From: Parvularculaceae bacterium
Lineage (GTDB): Bacteria > Pseudomonadota > Alphaproteobacteria > Caulobacterales > Parvularculaceae
Length of the DNA stretch: 61,965 nt
Direction: 5' to 3'
Assembly: GCA_020446945.1 (NCBI GenBank)
Contig: JAGRDS010000005.1
Coordinates: 1-61,965 of the forward strand
The position numbers were made by a program, and so were the translations under genes. This document shows, one piece after another, positions 45,590 to 54,962 of the stretch; positions within the stretch are counted from its first letter, which is position 1, and the number at the start of each line of letters is the position of its first letter. A model generated the notes under the pieces. The model was given only the letters and a program-made list of their open reading frames with translations, was not told where the DNA came from and ran no database searches.

Positions 45590-46287
45590 TCGTAGGATGC
45601 GAGAATTTTTTCCGGCGGAACACCCATGCGATACATATAGGTGCAGCGCGCGTTCTTCAGAACGCGGCGCAAATACCCGTCCCTCCTGTAACGGTCGGGG
45701 GAAGTTACGGCGCGCGACTTCAGGACGGCGAGCGCGCCGCGCCCTTTGAGGCGGACAAGGCGGTTGACGAATTCGACATCCTCGAAAATCGGCATGTCGG
45801 CGAAGGCGCCGACCTGATCGTAAAGCGCGCGCGAGATGACAAGCCCCTGATCGCCATAGGGCGCGGAGAACAGGCGCGTACGGATCATTGCGCCAAGCGC
45901 GACAAGCGCGGGTGCAAGCCCCGAATCGTCAAACTTCAGCGTGAATACGCCGGCCTGTTCATCGCCGCGTTCGATGAATCGGCGAACCTCGTCATCCCAG
46001 CCGTCGGAGAGGATCGTGTCGGCGTGCAGGAAAAGCAGCCAGCGTCCGCGCGCCGCATCGGCGCCGCGCGCAAGCTGGCCGCCGCGGCCTTTTTCGCCCC
46101 GGAGAAAAACGGCGCCTGCGGCGTCGGCGACAGCTTCCACATTATCCCCAGACCCTCCGTCCGATATCACGACCTCCCGGATCAGCCCGCCGATAGAAGC
46201 CGCCGCGAGAGGCGCGAGGGTCGATGGCAGGCGCCCTGCAGCGTTCAAGGTCGGGATAATTACGGAGACAGGCGCGCGTTCATGCAT
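45586..46287 (-). CDS. TIGR04283-type glycosyltransferase family 2
   Basis: A 233-residue GT2 enzyme: VSVIIPTLNAAGRLPSTL, VVISDGGSGDNVEAVADAAGAVF, LLFLHADTILSDGW with the metal Asp, and PYGDQGLVISRALYDQVGAF. The ATG at 46287 follows a TTG codon that is not needed. It is first in a two-gene run with the TIGR04282-type gene. The acceptor could be a sugar, lipid or arsenosugar precursor; no arsM or radical SAM arsS-type gene is nearby. Confidence 0.9.
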   Translation of the reverse strand: MHERAPVSVIIPTLNAAGRLPSTLAPLAAASIGGLIREVVISDGGSGDNVEAVADAAGAVFLRGEKGRGGQLARGADAARGRWLLFLHADTILSDGWDDEVRRFIERGDEQAGVFTLKFDDSGLAPALVALGAMIRTRLFSAPYGDQGLVISRALYDQVGAFADMPIFEDVEFVNRLVRLKGRGALAVLKSRAVTSPDRYRRDGYLRRVLKNARCTYMYRMGVPPEKILASYE

Positions 46288-46392
46288 CAAATGGCGTTAT
46301 CGCCGCTGGCGCGGCGAAGAAAGACGTCCCAGATCACATTCCTATGGAAAAAATGTTCTTGCTTTGTTCTTTTTAGCCGTTAGAGTTCCTCG

Positions 46393-47505
46393 ATGACGCG
46401 CGCCGCTGATCCTTCGCCCGCCTCTCGCAGCCCGACAGAGGCAAGACCGCCAGCCCCCGCGAAGGGTCGCGGCGCGCGCTCAAACGTCTCCGGACGATAT
46501 GAGCGTCTGTCGCGCGAAGATATCGACGACGGATGGGAAACCGCGCCCGAATCCGCCGGCAAGACGGAACTGACGCTTGAGACGCCGAGAACAATCATCA
46601 ATTACGTTTCGAGCCCCTATGTCGGCTTTGATCGTTCGATTAATCCCTATCGGGGATGCGAACATGGATGCGTTTATTGTTTCGCGCGCCCGACGCACGC
46701 CTATTACGGTCTTTCGGCCGGTCTCGATTTTGAAACGAAAATTTTCGCCAAACCGAACGCGCCCGCACTGCTTGAACGCGAACTCGGCGCCCGGAATTAC
46801 AAACCGCGCCATATTGCAATCGGGACGAATACCGATCCCTATCAACCGGTCGAACGCAAACAGCGCTTGATGCGCGGCATCCTTTCGGCGCTGGCAAAAT
46901 TCAATCACCCGGTTTCGGTGTTGACGAAATCATCGCTTATCGAACGCGATATCGATTTGCTGGCGCCGATGGCGCAGGCGCGGATCGTCAGGACAATGTT
47001 GTCGGTGACGACGCTCGATGCAAAGCTGGCGCGCGCGATGGAGCCGCGCGCATCCACGCCGACGCGGCGCCTCGGCTCGATAAAAGCGCTTAAAGCGGCC
47101 GGCGTTCCGGTCGGCGTCATGACGGCGCCGATAATCCCGGGGCTGAACGATCATGAAATCGAAGACCTGCTTGATGCGGCGAGGAACGCCGGCGCCGATT
47201 GGGCCGGCTACACGATTATCCGTCTGCCGCTTGAAATTGCGCATCTGTTCCGCGAATGGCTGGTGGCCGAGCGCCCCGATCGCGCGGCGCGCGTTATGCG
47301 CCAGATTCGCGAAATGAACGGCGGGCGCGATTACGACATTGAATATTCGCGCGCGAAATCGCCGCGCAGCGTCGTCGCTAAATTGATCGCCCAGCGATTT
47401 GAGAAAGCCGCGCAGCGCCTTGGCTTTCCCGCCGAACCGCCGAAATTCGACCTGAATCTCTTTCGGCGGCCCGATGGCGCGGCCGCGCAATTGACGCTTT
47501 TCTGA
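46393..47505 (+). CDS. PA0069-family radical SAM protein
   Basis: A 370-residue radical SAM enzyme. The cluster motif CEHGCVYC (CxxxCxxC) follows SINPYRG at about residue 95; IGTNTDPYQPVERK and SVLTKSSLIERD match the SplB-like subgroup. The ends of the barrel (APIIPGLNDHEIEDLL) and the C-terminal SPRSVVAKLIAQRF are family-typical. The substrate is unknown. It diverges from the glycosyltransferase pair and should not be taken for the arsenosugar radical SAM enzyme. Confidence 0.93.
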   Translation: MTRAADPSPASRSPTEARPPAPAKGRGARSNVSGRYERLSREDIDDGWETAPESAGKTELTLETPRTIINYVSSPYVGFDRSINPYRGCEHGCVYCFARPTHAYYGLSAGLDFETKIFAKPNAPALLERELGARNYKPRHIAIGTNTDPYQPVERKQRLMRGILSALAKFNHPVSVLTKSSLIERDIDLLAPMAQARIVRTMLSVTTLDAKLARAMEPRASTPTRRLGSIKALKAAGVPVGVMTAPIIPGLNDHEIEDLLDAARNAGADWAGYTIIRLPLEIAHLFREWLVAERPDRAARVMRQIREMNGGRDYDIEYSRAKSPRSVVAKLIAQRFEKAAQRLGFPAEPPKFDLNLFRRPDGAAAQLTLF

Positions 47506-47692
47506 GCGGGGCGTCAGGGCGCCCGAACGCCGGGGCCTGGGAAAGCGGTCTCGCCGCTCCTGCGGGAATTTTTCCGCCCTAACCGCAGCGCGCCGTTGCA
47601 CCGCGCCCGCGTCAACGCCAAAGTCAAAAAGGCCGCGAGCGTTATTGCGGCCGCAGGCAACCGAAGAGACTTGTTTCAACTGGAGCGCGCGC

Positions 47693-48001
47693 ATGACCGA
47701 AATAAATCCGGGATTGAAGACGGAGCTGGAAGCTGCGGCGTTTCGCCGGCTCGTCGAACATTTGCGCGCAAGAAGCGACGTTCAAAATATCGACCTCATG
47801 ATTCTCGCAGGTTTCTGCCGCAATTGCCTCGCCGACTGGACAAGGCAGGCGGCTGATGCGCGCGGCCTTGAGATGTCGAAGGACGAGGCGCGCGAACTCA
47901 TTTACGGCATGGCTTACGATGAATGGAAAAAGCGCCACCACAAGGAGGCGACGCCCGAGCAGACGGCCGCGTTTGAAAAAGCGCATAAGGCGAAAGGCTA
48001 G
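47693..48001 (+). CDS. DUF1244 protein
   Basis: A 102-residue protein of a family found mainly in Proteobacteria. The signature is LRARSDVQNIDLMILAGFCRNCLADW with a CxxC pair, then LIYGMAYDEWKKRHHKEAT. The ATG at 47693 has GGAG eight bases upstream; the 16-residue in-frame extension is not conserved. The CxxC may bind metal. No biochemical role is known to me. Confidence 0.92.
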   Translation: MTEINPGLKTELEAAAFRRLVEHLRARSDVQNIDLMILAGFCRNCLADWTRQAADARGLEMSKDEARELIYGMAYDEWKKRHHKEATPEQTAAFEKAHKAKG

Positions 48002-48081
48002 GCGAAGGTAGAGGCGGTTGGCCGGGCGCGACGCCGCCTGTTCGCCCGCATTTCGCAGCCGGGCCGAATCGCGGCTAGTTT

Positions 48082-48097
48082 GTTTCTTTAAAGAAAC
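48082..48097. promoter_or_regulatory. 16-bp perfect palindrome just before rnhB
   Basis: GTTTCTTTAAAGAAAC is a perfect palindrome ending seven bases before the rnhB ATG. Its position would block ribosome binding or transcription if occupied. It is AT-rich in a GC-rich region. Confidence 0.5.
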
Positions 48098-48104
48098 GTT
48101 TTTC

Positions 48105-48715
48105 ATGGCCATTTCACCGACCTTCGAGATTGAAGACGAGTTTTCGGACCCCGTGGCCGGCGTCGACGAAGCCGGGCGCGGCCCCTGGGCGGGACCGGTG
48201 GTCGCCGCCGCGGTCATTCTCGATCGTGGAAACACGCCGGGCGGATTGCGCGATTCGAAAACCCTGACGGAAAAACGCCGGCGCGAACTCGCCGCCGCGC
48301 TCTGGAAATCGTCGCGTATCGGCGTCGGCGTCGCCAGCGTCGAGGAAATCGACACGATGAACATTTTGCGCGCTTCGTTGCTGGCGATGGAGCGCGCGGT
48401 GGCGAACCTTCCTGTCGCGCCGGCGATTGCGCTGGTCGATGGAAACATCAAACCGAAAGTCGCCTGCCCCGCCTATACGGTGGTCAAAGGCGATGCGAAA
48501 TCGATGTCGATCGCCGCCGCCTCCATCATCGCAAAGACGACACGCGACCGCATGATGCTCGAACTGGCGCGCGATTATCCGAATTATCAATGGCAATCGA
48601 ACAAAGGTTATGCGGCGCCGGCCCATCGCGCAGCGCTCGACGAATACGGCGTGACCCCACATCACCGGCGTTCATTCGCCCCAATCCACAAGATGTTGTA
48701 TGAAGCCTCGTCAAC

Positions 48716-48740
<25 letters not shown>
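48105..48740 (+). CDS. rnhB: ribonuclease HII
   Basis: A 211-residue enzyme that removes ribonucleotides and RNA primers from RNA-DNA hybrids. Catalytic residues lie in VAGVDEAGRGPWAGP, LRDSKTLTEKRR, ALVDGN and AAASIIAKTTRDRMM. The ATG at 48105 is chosen because a 29-residue extension upstream is not conserved. ccrM follows 90 bp downstream on the same strand. Confidence 0.95.
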
Positions 48741-50003
<1,263 letters not shown>

Positions 50004-50039
50004 GCGCCGCTTTCCGCGCAGCGCACTTGCCAGTCCGCT

Positions 50040-50064
50040 TGCCGGCCCGCCTGCTAGGCCGGCA
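50040..50064. terminator. hairpin between convergent ccrM and CoA-ligase genes
   Basis: TGCCGGCC (50040-50047) pairs with GGCCGGCA (50057-50064) around a 9-base loop that includes the ligase stop codon. No T-run. Possibly a weak shared terminator. Confidence 0.4.
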
Positions 50065-51670
50065 GGACATACCCCTTGAATTTCTTTCGCAATTCGGTTT
50101 TCAGCACTTTTCCGGTCGCGCCGAGCGGCAATTCGGGAACGAATTCGACCGCATCGGGCCAGGCGATCTTGTCAAGTTTGCCTTTCAGGAATTCCCTGAT
50201 TTCGTCCGGCGACGGATCTTTTCCTTCGCGTTTGACGACGATCAGAAGCGGGCGCTCCTGCCAGCGGGGATGCGCAACGCCGATCACGGCCGCATTCGCA
50301 ACGCCGGGATGAAGCAGGGCCGCGTTTTCGATATCGATAGACGACACCCATTCGCCGCCGGTCTTGATGACGTCCTTGGCGCGATCGGTGATCTGCAGGA
50401 ACCCTTCCCCGTCGAGGATCGCGACATCGCCCGTGTCGAACCAGCCGTCTTCTGTCAGCGCCGGCGCATCCTGCTTGTAATAGGCGCTGACAATCGACGG
50501 TCCGCGCACCTGGAGGCGGCCGTCAGAAACGCCGTCTCGCGGCAGGATTTCCCCGTCATCCGAAACGATTCGCATATTGACGAGCGGCAGGGAGCGGCCC
50601 GCCTTTAGCTGATATTTGATGCGGTCTTCCAGCGGCAGGGAGGAAATCCGCTCCGGCAATACGTTTACGGTGCCGATCGGGCTCATCTCGGTCATGCCCC
50701 AGCCCTGCTGTAGCTCGATGCCTACCTTTTCAAACCCGCGAATGAGCGCCTCAGGCAGCGCCGATCCGCCGCTCAATCCCTTGCGAAGATGCGGCAGCGT
50801 CTTTCCCGTTTTCTCCATATATTGAAGGAGCCCGAGCCAGACCGTCGGCACGCCGAGCGAATAATTGACCTTTTCCGCCGCCAGCAATTCGTAGAGGCCT
50901 TCGCCGTCGAGCCGGGGCCCGGGAAAAACCTGCTTGGCGCCGACCATCAAGGCCGAATAGGGCGTATTCCACGCATTGACGTGGAACATCGGAACGACGG
51001 GAAGGAGAACGTCGCCTTCCTTGCAGCCGAGCGCCGTCGGCAGGCAGCTTGCAAAAGTTTGTATGAGGCACGAGCGGTGCGAGTAAACGACGCCCTTGGG
51101 ATCGCCCGTCGTTCCGGATGTGTAGCACATGGCGACGGCGGTGTTTTCGTCGAATTCGGGCCAGTCGAAACTATCAGCCTCGCCGGCGATGAGACCCTCA
51201 TAGGAATCATCGCCCGCCCCCGTTTTCCGTGCGTGTTCGTCGTCGGTCAGGAGGACGAATTTTTTCACCGTTTTCAGCTTGTCGCGCAATGCCGCGACGA
51301 GCGGGGCGAAAGTCAAATCGTAAAACAGGTAACTGTCTTCGGCGTGATTGATGACGAAAGCGGCGTTTTCGGGACCAAGGCGCGGATTGACCGTATGCAG
51401 GACGGCGCCGATGCCGCCGACGGCGTAATACATTTCAAACTGGCGATAGGTGTTCCAGCCGATGACGCCGACGCGATCGCCGAATTTGACGCCGAGGCGC
51501 TTCAGGGCGTTGGCCAGCCGGCAGATGCGCTTTTCAGACTCGCCGACCGTATAGCGGTGGATCGGGCCTTCGACGGTTCGCGTCACGATTTCCGTGTTCC
51601 GGAAATTGGCGACGGCATGGGTCAGAATTTCCGTCGTCAACAGCTGACGATCCATCATCAGGCCCTTCAT
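50054..51670 (-). CDS. AMP-forming acyl-CoA ligase, long-chain type
   Basis: A 538-residue adenylate-forming enzyme that activates a fatty or aryl acid to its CoA thioester. The AMP-binding motif is [25 protein letters not shown] and [26 protein letters not shown] are the adenine and hinge regions; the catalytic lysine lies near the end in [20 protein letters not shown] lies five bases before the ATG. It is close to a CoA transferase and could work with the acyl-CoA dehydrogenase earlier in the window. Confidence 0.93.
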   Translation of the reverse strand: MKGLMMDRQLLTTEILTHAVANFRNTEIVTRTVEGPIHRYTVGESEKRICRLANALKRLGVKFGDRVGVIGWNTYRQFEMYYAVGGIGAVLHTVNPRLGPENAAFVINHAEDSYLFYDLTFAPLVAALRDKLKTVKKFVLLTDDEHARKTGAGDDSYEGLIAGEADSFDWPEFDENTAVAMCYTSGTTGDPKGVVYSHRSCLIQTFASCLPTALGCKEGDVLLPVVPMFHVNAWNTPYSALMVGAKQVFPGPRLDGEGLYELLAAEKVNYSLGVPTVWLGLLQYMEKTGKTLPHLRKGLSGGSALPEALIRGFEKVGIELQQGWGMTEMSPIGTVNVLPERISSLPLEDRIKYQLKAGRSLPLVNMRIVSDDGEILPRDGVSDGRLQVRGPSIVSAYYKQDAPALTEDGWFDTGDVAILDGEGFLQITDRAKDVIKTGGEWVSSIDIENAALLHPGVANAAVIGVAHPRWQERPLLIVVKREGKDPSPDEIREFLKGKLDKIAWPDAVEFVPELPLGATGKVLKTELRKKFKGYVLPA

Positions 51671-51792
51671 AGCGTCTCCCTTTTTTCCTGAGCGCTTCCC
51701 ATTCGGCTGAAACTATCGGGTTTTCTCCGTCCGCGGTCAAACCGGCCGCACAGCCATCTTGAACGTTGCGAAGCCGGCTCTATGTTCGCGCC

Positions 51793-53028
51793 ATGACATC
51801 CTCATCAAAAAACAAAACCGCGCTTGACGGCGTTCGCGTCCTCGATCTTTCCCGGGTTCTCGCCGGCCCATGGGCGAGCCAGATGCTTGGCGATCTCGGC
51901 GCGGAAGTCATCAAGATCGAACGCCCCGGCTCGGGCGACGACACGCGCGGCTGGGGCCCGCCCTTTCTTGAAAACGCCGCAGGCGAGACGACTGACGCCG
52001 CCTATTTCCTGTCCGCCAACCGGAACAAGAAATCGGCTGCGATCGACATCGCCGATCCGGCCGGCGCGGCGCTTGTCAGAAAGATCGCCGCGCGCAGTCA
52101 CATCGTCGTTGAGAATTTCAAGGTCGGCGGACTTAAAAAATACGGCCTCGACTATGCGAGCCTGTCAAAGGTCAATCCGGCGATCGTTTATTGTTCAATT
52201 ACGGGCTTCGGGCAGGACGGGCCTTATGCGCCGCGCGCGGGCTATGACTATATGATTCAGGCGATGGGCGGGCTGATGTCGATCACCGGCCAGCCAGACG
52301 GCGCGCCGGGCGGCGAACCGATGAAAGTCGGCGTTGCGGTCGCCGATCTTTTTTCCGGCATGTATGCGGCGGGCGCCATTCTGGCGGCGCTGCGACACGC
52401 CGAACGCACCGGCGAAGGCCAGCATGTCGATGTCGCCCTGCTGGACTGTCAGATCGCCATGCTCGCCAATCAGGCGACGAATTATCTCGTTTCGGGCGCA
52501 GCGCCCGGACGCCTCGGCAATGCGCACCCCAACATTGCGCCTTATCAGGTATTCAACACCAGCGACGGCCACATCGTCATCGCGATCGGCAATGACGGCC
52601 AGTTCGCCTCTTTCGCCGCCGCAATCGGCGCGGCGGACCTTCCCGGCGACGAACGCTTTGCGACCAATCGCAGCCGCGTCGCCAATCGCGAAAGCCTTGT
52701 CGCCGCGATTGCGCCTTTAATGCGCGAAAAAACAACCGCCGAATGGCTCGCCGCCATGGAGGCGGTGAGCGTGCCCGCAGGGCCGATCAATACCGTCGAT
52801 GCGGTGTTCAGCGACCCCCAGGTCGCAGCGCGCGCAATGACGGCGCCGATCGATCGCGCCGACGCAGGCGATGCGCGCATGGTTCTTCATCCTGTCAAAT
52901 ATTCTAAAACGCCGGCGCGCGCCGACCTTTCCCCGCCGGCGCTTGGATCGCATACGGACGATATTTTGAAAGAATTCGCAGACGCGAAAGAAATCGCCGC
53001 GCTGAAGGAGCGCGGCGTTATCGGCTGA
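51793..53028 (+). CDS. CoA transferase, CaiB/BaiF family (class III)
   Basis: A 411-residue enzyme that moves CoA between carboxylic acids. The N-terminal LDGVRVLDLSRVLAGPWASQMLGDLGAEVIKIERP, DYDYMIQ-like GYDYMIQAMGGLMSITG and GEGQHVDVALLDCQIAML blocks are diagnostic; the catalytic Asp lies in the VADLFSGMYA region. The ATG at 51793 is preferred to an in-frame ATG nine codons upstream. Acid substrate unknown. Confidence 0.92.
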   Translation: MTSSSKNKTALDGVRVLDLSRVLAGPWASQMLGDLGAEVIKIERPGSGDDTRGWGPPFLENAAGETTDAAYFLSANRNKKSAAIDIADPAGAALVRKIAARSHIVVENFKVGGLKKYGLDYASLSKVNPAIVYCSITGFGQDGPYAPRAGYDYMIQAMGGLMSITGQPDGAPGGEPMKVGVAVADLFSGMYAAGAILAALRHAERTGEGQHVDVALLDCQIAMLANQATNYLVSGAAPGRLGNAHPNIAPYQVFNTSDGHIVIAIGNDGQFASFAAAIGAADLPGDERFATNRSRVANRESLVAAIAPLMREKTTAEWLAAMEAVSVPAGPINTVDAVFSDPQVAARAMTAPIDRADAGDARMVLHPVKYSKTPARADLSPPALGSHTDDILKEFADAKEIAALKERGVIG

Positions 53029-53045
53029 CCTGTTTCAGTTTCGTT

Positions 53046-53453
53046 TCAGGCTGATTTCGTCTCGCGCGCGGCCTGCGCGCATTCGGCGTCGATAACGCCG
53101 ATTTCAGCGAATTTGGTCGCGATGGTCGCGCGATCGAACGGCTTTAGAACGTGATGGCCGGCGCCCGCCGCCCTGGCGAGCGTGAATTGCTGCGGATCGT
53201 TTTCCGTCGCGCATAAAACGATCGTCGGGCGCTGTTCCTGCGCAAACTCCGCAAGGCCGCGCAGAAAATCGAGCGCGCCGAAGGACGGCAAATCCCAGTC
53301 GAGCAGAACGACGTCGGGTTTCGCCGCGCGGCAGGCGTCAAGCGCGTCGGCGGCGGTTTCCGATTCCTTCGCTTCGATTTCGAGATCGGTCAGGATTCGC
53401 AGCGCGATTTCGCGGATAAGGCTCGAATCTTCAACGATGAGGCAGGTTTTCAT
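53046..53453 (-). CDS. CheY-like response regulator next to chpT
   Basis: A 135-residue single-domain receiver. The acidic pair is VEDSS, the phospho-acceptor Asp sits in VVLLDWDLPSFG, the Thr/Ser switch in VLCATEND and the conserved Lys in VLKPFD. There is no output domain. It lies 61 bp downstream of chpT on the same strand, with a CtrA-like box in the gap. A role in the ChpT phosphorelay is likely but not shown; it is distinct from CpdR by sequence. Confidence 0.9.
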   Translation of the reverse strand: MKTCLIVEDSSLIREIALRILTDLEIEAKESETAADALDACRAAKPDVVLLDWDLPSFGALDFLRGLAEFAQEQRPTIVLCATENDPQQFTLARAAGAGHHVLKPFDRATIATKFAEIGVIDAECAQAARETKSA

Positions 53454-53514
53454 GAGCGAGGCGATCCCTTTGCGGCCGGCCTTTCCAGGCCGGGCGCAGT
53501 TTCGCCGCTTTCGG

Positions 53515-53529
53515 TTAGCCCGCCGTTAA
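53515..53529. promoter_or_regulatory. near-consensus CtrA-type box between chpT and the response regulator
   Basis: TTAG-CCCGCCG-TTAA matches TTAA-N7-TTAA at seven of eight positions. It overlaps the chpT stop codon and lies 62 bp upstream of the response-regulator start. Confidence 0.45.
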
Positions 53530-54192
53530 CGCAGAAGGACCGCTTTGCGCGGACCGGGCGGAAAATCGCACCGAAAACGAGGCGACGCCTTCCTCATGGC
53601 TCAATTCAACGCCGCCGCCGGCGCTGCGGGCGGCGAGCGCGGAAAGATAATGAGGCGTAAATTTCGGCTTCAGCTCGCTCGCCTCGCCATCCAGCGCGCG
53701 CGACATGTCTTCCTGAACGATGACGCGCTGGCCGGTCACGCGGATTTCATAAACGCCCTTTTCGCCTTCGACGACAACCTCGCCGCCGCGCGGCGCGCAT
53801 TCGCCGGCCGCCACCGTCAGGACAAGCAGCGCCTTGACCTCGTCCTTGGGCGCGTGGCCGGGCGCAATCCGCCAGTCAAGGCTCGCCTTCTGCCAGGCGA
53901 ACATGCCCTCAAGGACGTGGCGCGCCTCCTCGAACGGCAGTTCCGCGCCGAGGCCGCCGGACGCCCCATAGGCGAGGCGCGCATATTTCAGAAGCGCAAC
54001 CGACTTCTCCGCACTCGATTTAACGAGGTCGAGCGCCGCCTCTTTCATCGATTCATCCATTGAAGGATCGCCGAGGACTTCGAGCCCGGAGGCGAGCGCG
54101 CCGACCGGATTCACAAGATCGTGGCAGATGCGCGATGAAATGAGCGCGGAAAGGCTGACGGCGTCGAGATCTGGCGGAAGGCGTGTCGACAT
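53515..54192 (-). CDS. chpT: histidine phosphotransferase ChpT
   Basis: A 225-residue protein: LSALISSRICHDLVNPVGALASGLEVL carries the phospho-accepting His (HDLVNP) on a helical hairpin, and a degenerate HATPase-like domain follows (LTVAAGECAPRGGEVVV; MSRALDGEASELKPKFTPHYLSALAARSAGG). ChpT passes phosphate from CckA to CtrA and CpdR in alphaproteobacteria. The ATG at 54192 is preferred to a TTG 75 bases upstream. A stable hairpin in the leader covers its ribosome-binding site. cckA and ctrA are not in this window. Confidence 0.92.
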   Translation of the reverse strand: MSTRLPPDLDAVSLSALISSRICHDLVNPVGALASGLEVLGDPSMDESMKEAALDLVKSSAEKSVALLKYARLAYGASGGLGAELPFEEARHVLEGMFAWQKASLDWRIAPGHAPKDEVKALLVLTVAAGECAPRGGEVVVEGEKGVYEIRVTGQRVIVQEDMSRALDGEASELKPKFTPHYLSALAARSAGGGVELSHEEGVASFSVRFSARSAQSGPSALTAG

Positions 54193-54195
54193 GAA

Positions 54196-54226
54196 AACGG
54201 AACCCTCTTTATCGGAGGGTTCCGTT
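54196..54226 (-). terminator. 12-bp hairpin in the chpT leader, also terminator-like
   Basis: AACGGAACCCTC (54196-54207) is the exact complement of GAGGGTTCCGTT (54215-54226), with a 7-base loop. On the minus strand the 3' arm ends in TTTT. It lies 45 bp after the ydbL-like stop and 3 bp before the chpT ATG; the arm holds the chpT ribosome-binding sequence AGAGGG. It could end the upstream operon and limit chpT translation. Confidence 0.7.
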
Positions 54227-54270
54227 ATGAATGATTCGCTTCGGCGTGTCGGTTTCCGCCGGCCCAAATA

Positions 54271-54621
54271 TCAGGGTTGTTTAACCCAGGACCCATCCGG
54301 GAGCTGGACGCACTGGCCGGAGCCGGCGTTTTCGACAAGCTTCTTGCCGGTAAGTGCGGCGGTGTCTTCAATCGTCACGCCGTTGCGCGCTGCAAGCTGG
54401 GCGTAAGCGGATTTGCGCTGCTGGTTTATTGAGCGAACCTCGCGCCTGACGCCCTCGCCCGCAGCCGCGCCATCGACAACACCGAGATAACCGTCCGACT
54501 GCTCGCCGACGATGCAATTGTCTTTTGCGTCTTCGATCGCGGCTGACGCGGCATCGGCCGCATTTGAAAAGGCGAGCGCGGCGAGCGTTGCAACCGAAGC
54601 GACGATGAATTTTCTGGTCAT
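54271..54621 (-). CDS. ydbL: YdbL-type DUF1318 periplasmic protein
   Basis: A 116-residue exported protein with signal MTRKFIVASVATLAALAFSNAADA. The mature part carries VGEQSDGYLGVVDGAA, INQQRKSAYAQLAARNGVTIEDTAALTG and ends in SGQCVQLPDGSWVK, family-typical of DUF1318. It is the last gene of the ydbH-ynbE-ydbL run, which in E. coli helps move phospholipids between the two membranes. YdbL is thought to assist YdbH. Confidence 0.9.
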   Translation of the reverse strand: MTRKFIVASVATLAALAFSNAADAASAAIEDAKDNCIVGEQSDGYLGVVDGAAAGEGVRREVRSINQQRKSAYAQLAARNGVTIEDTAALTGKKLVENAGSGQCVQLPDGSWVKQP

Positions 54622-54645
54622 GGACCGTATCCCTTCTGGAAAGCC

Positions 54646-54858
54646 CTAGAAAATATCCGGGTTGTTCGCGATCAGGTCTTCAATCTCCTTATCCATCCGG
54701 ATCAGCACTTCCTGCTTGATATTGACGTTGAGATTGATCTCGATCGGTTTATCCGGCGCCTGAACCTTAACCGTTGCGCAAGCCGCGACGGTGACAAACA
54801 GCACAAGGGCCTGCGCAATAATCGCGCCGCGCCGCAAATTGATCCTGGCTCCAGACAT
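54646..54858 (-). CDS. ynbE: YnbE-type outer-membrane lipoprotein
   Basis: A 70-residue lipoprotein, lipobox VAAC (Cys27). The short mature chain VKVQAPDKPIEINLNVNIKQEVLIRMDKEIEDL matches YnbE. In E. coli YnbE stacks on the C-terminal end of YdbH to bridge to the outer membrane. It lies 24 bp upstream of ydbL and 104 bp downstream of ydbH. Confidence 0.92.
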   Translation of the reverse strand: MSGARINLRRGAIIAQALVLFVTVAACATVKVQAPDKPIEINLNVNIKQEVLIRMDKEIEDLIANNPDIF

Positions 54859-54962
54859 TATAGCCCTCTCTTTCAGGGAATCACCCGCGTCAAGACGCTA
54901 TCATGCGTCGGCGCCATGTCGAAATAGGGGCGGCGAAGGCGCCCTGCGGCCACAAATTCTCC

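Noticed and set aside
46393..47505. Radical SAM gene as the arsenosugar enzyme partnering the glycosyltransferases
   Set aside because: Its motifs fit the PA0069/SplB-like group, and it is divergent from the glycosyltransferase pair.
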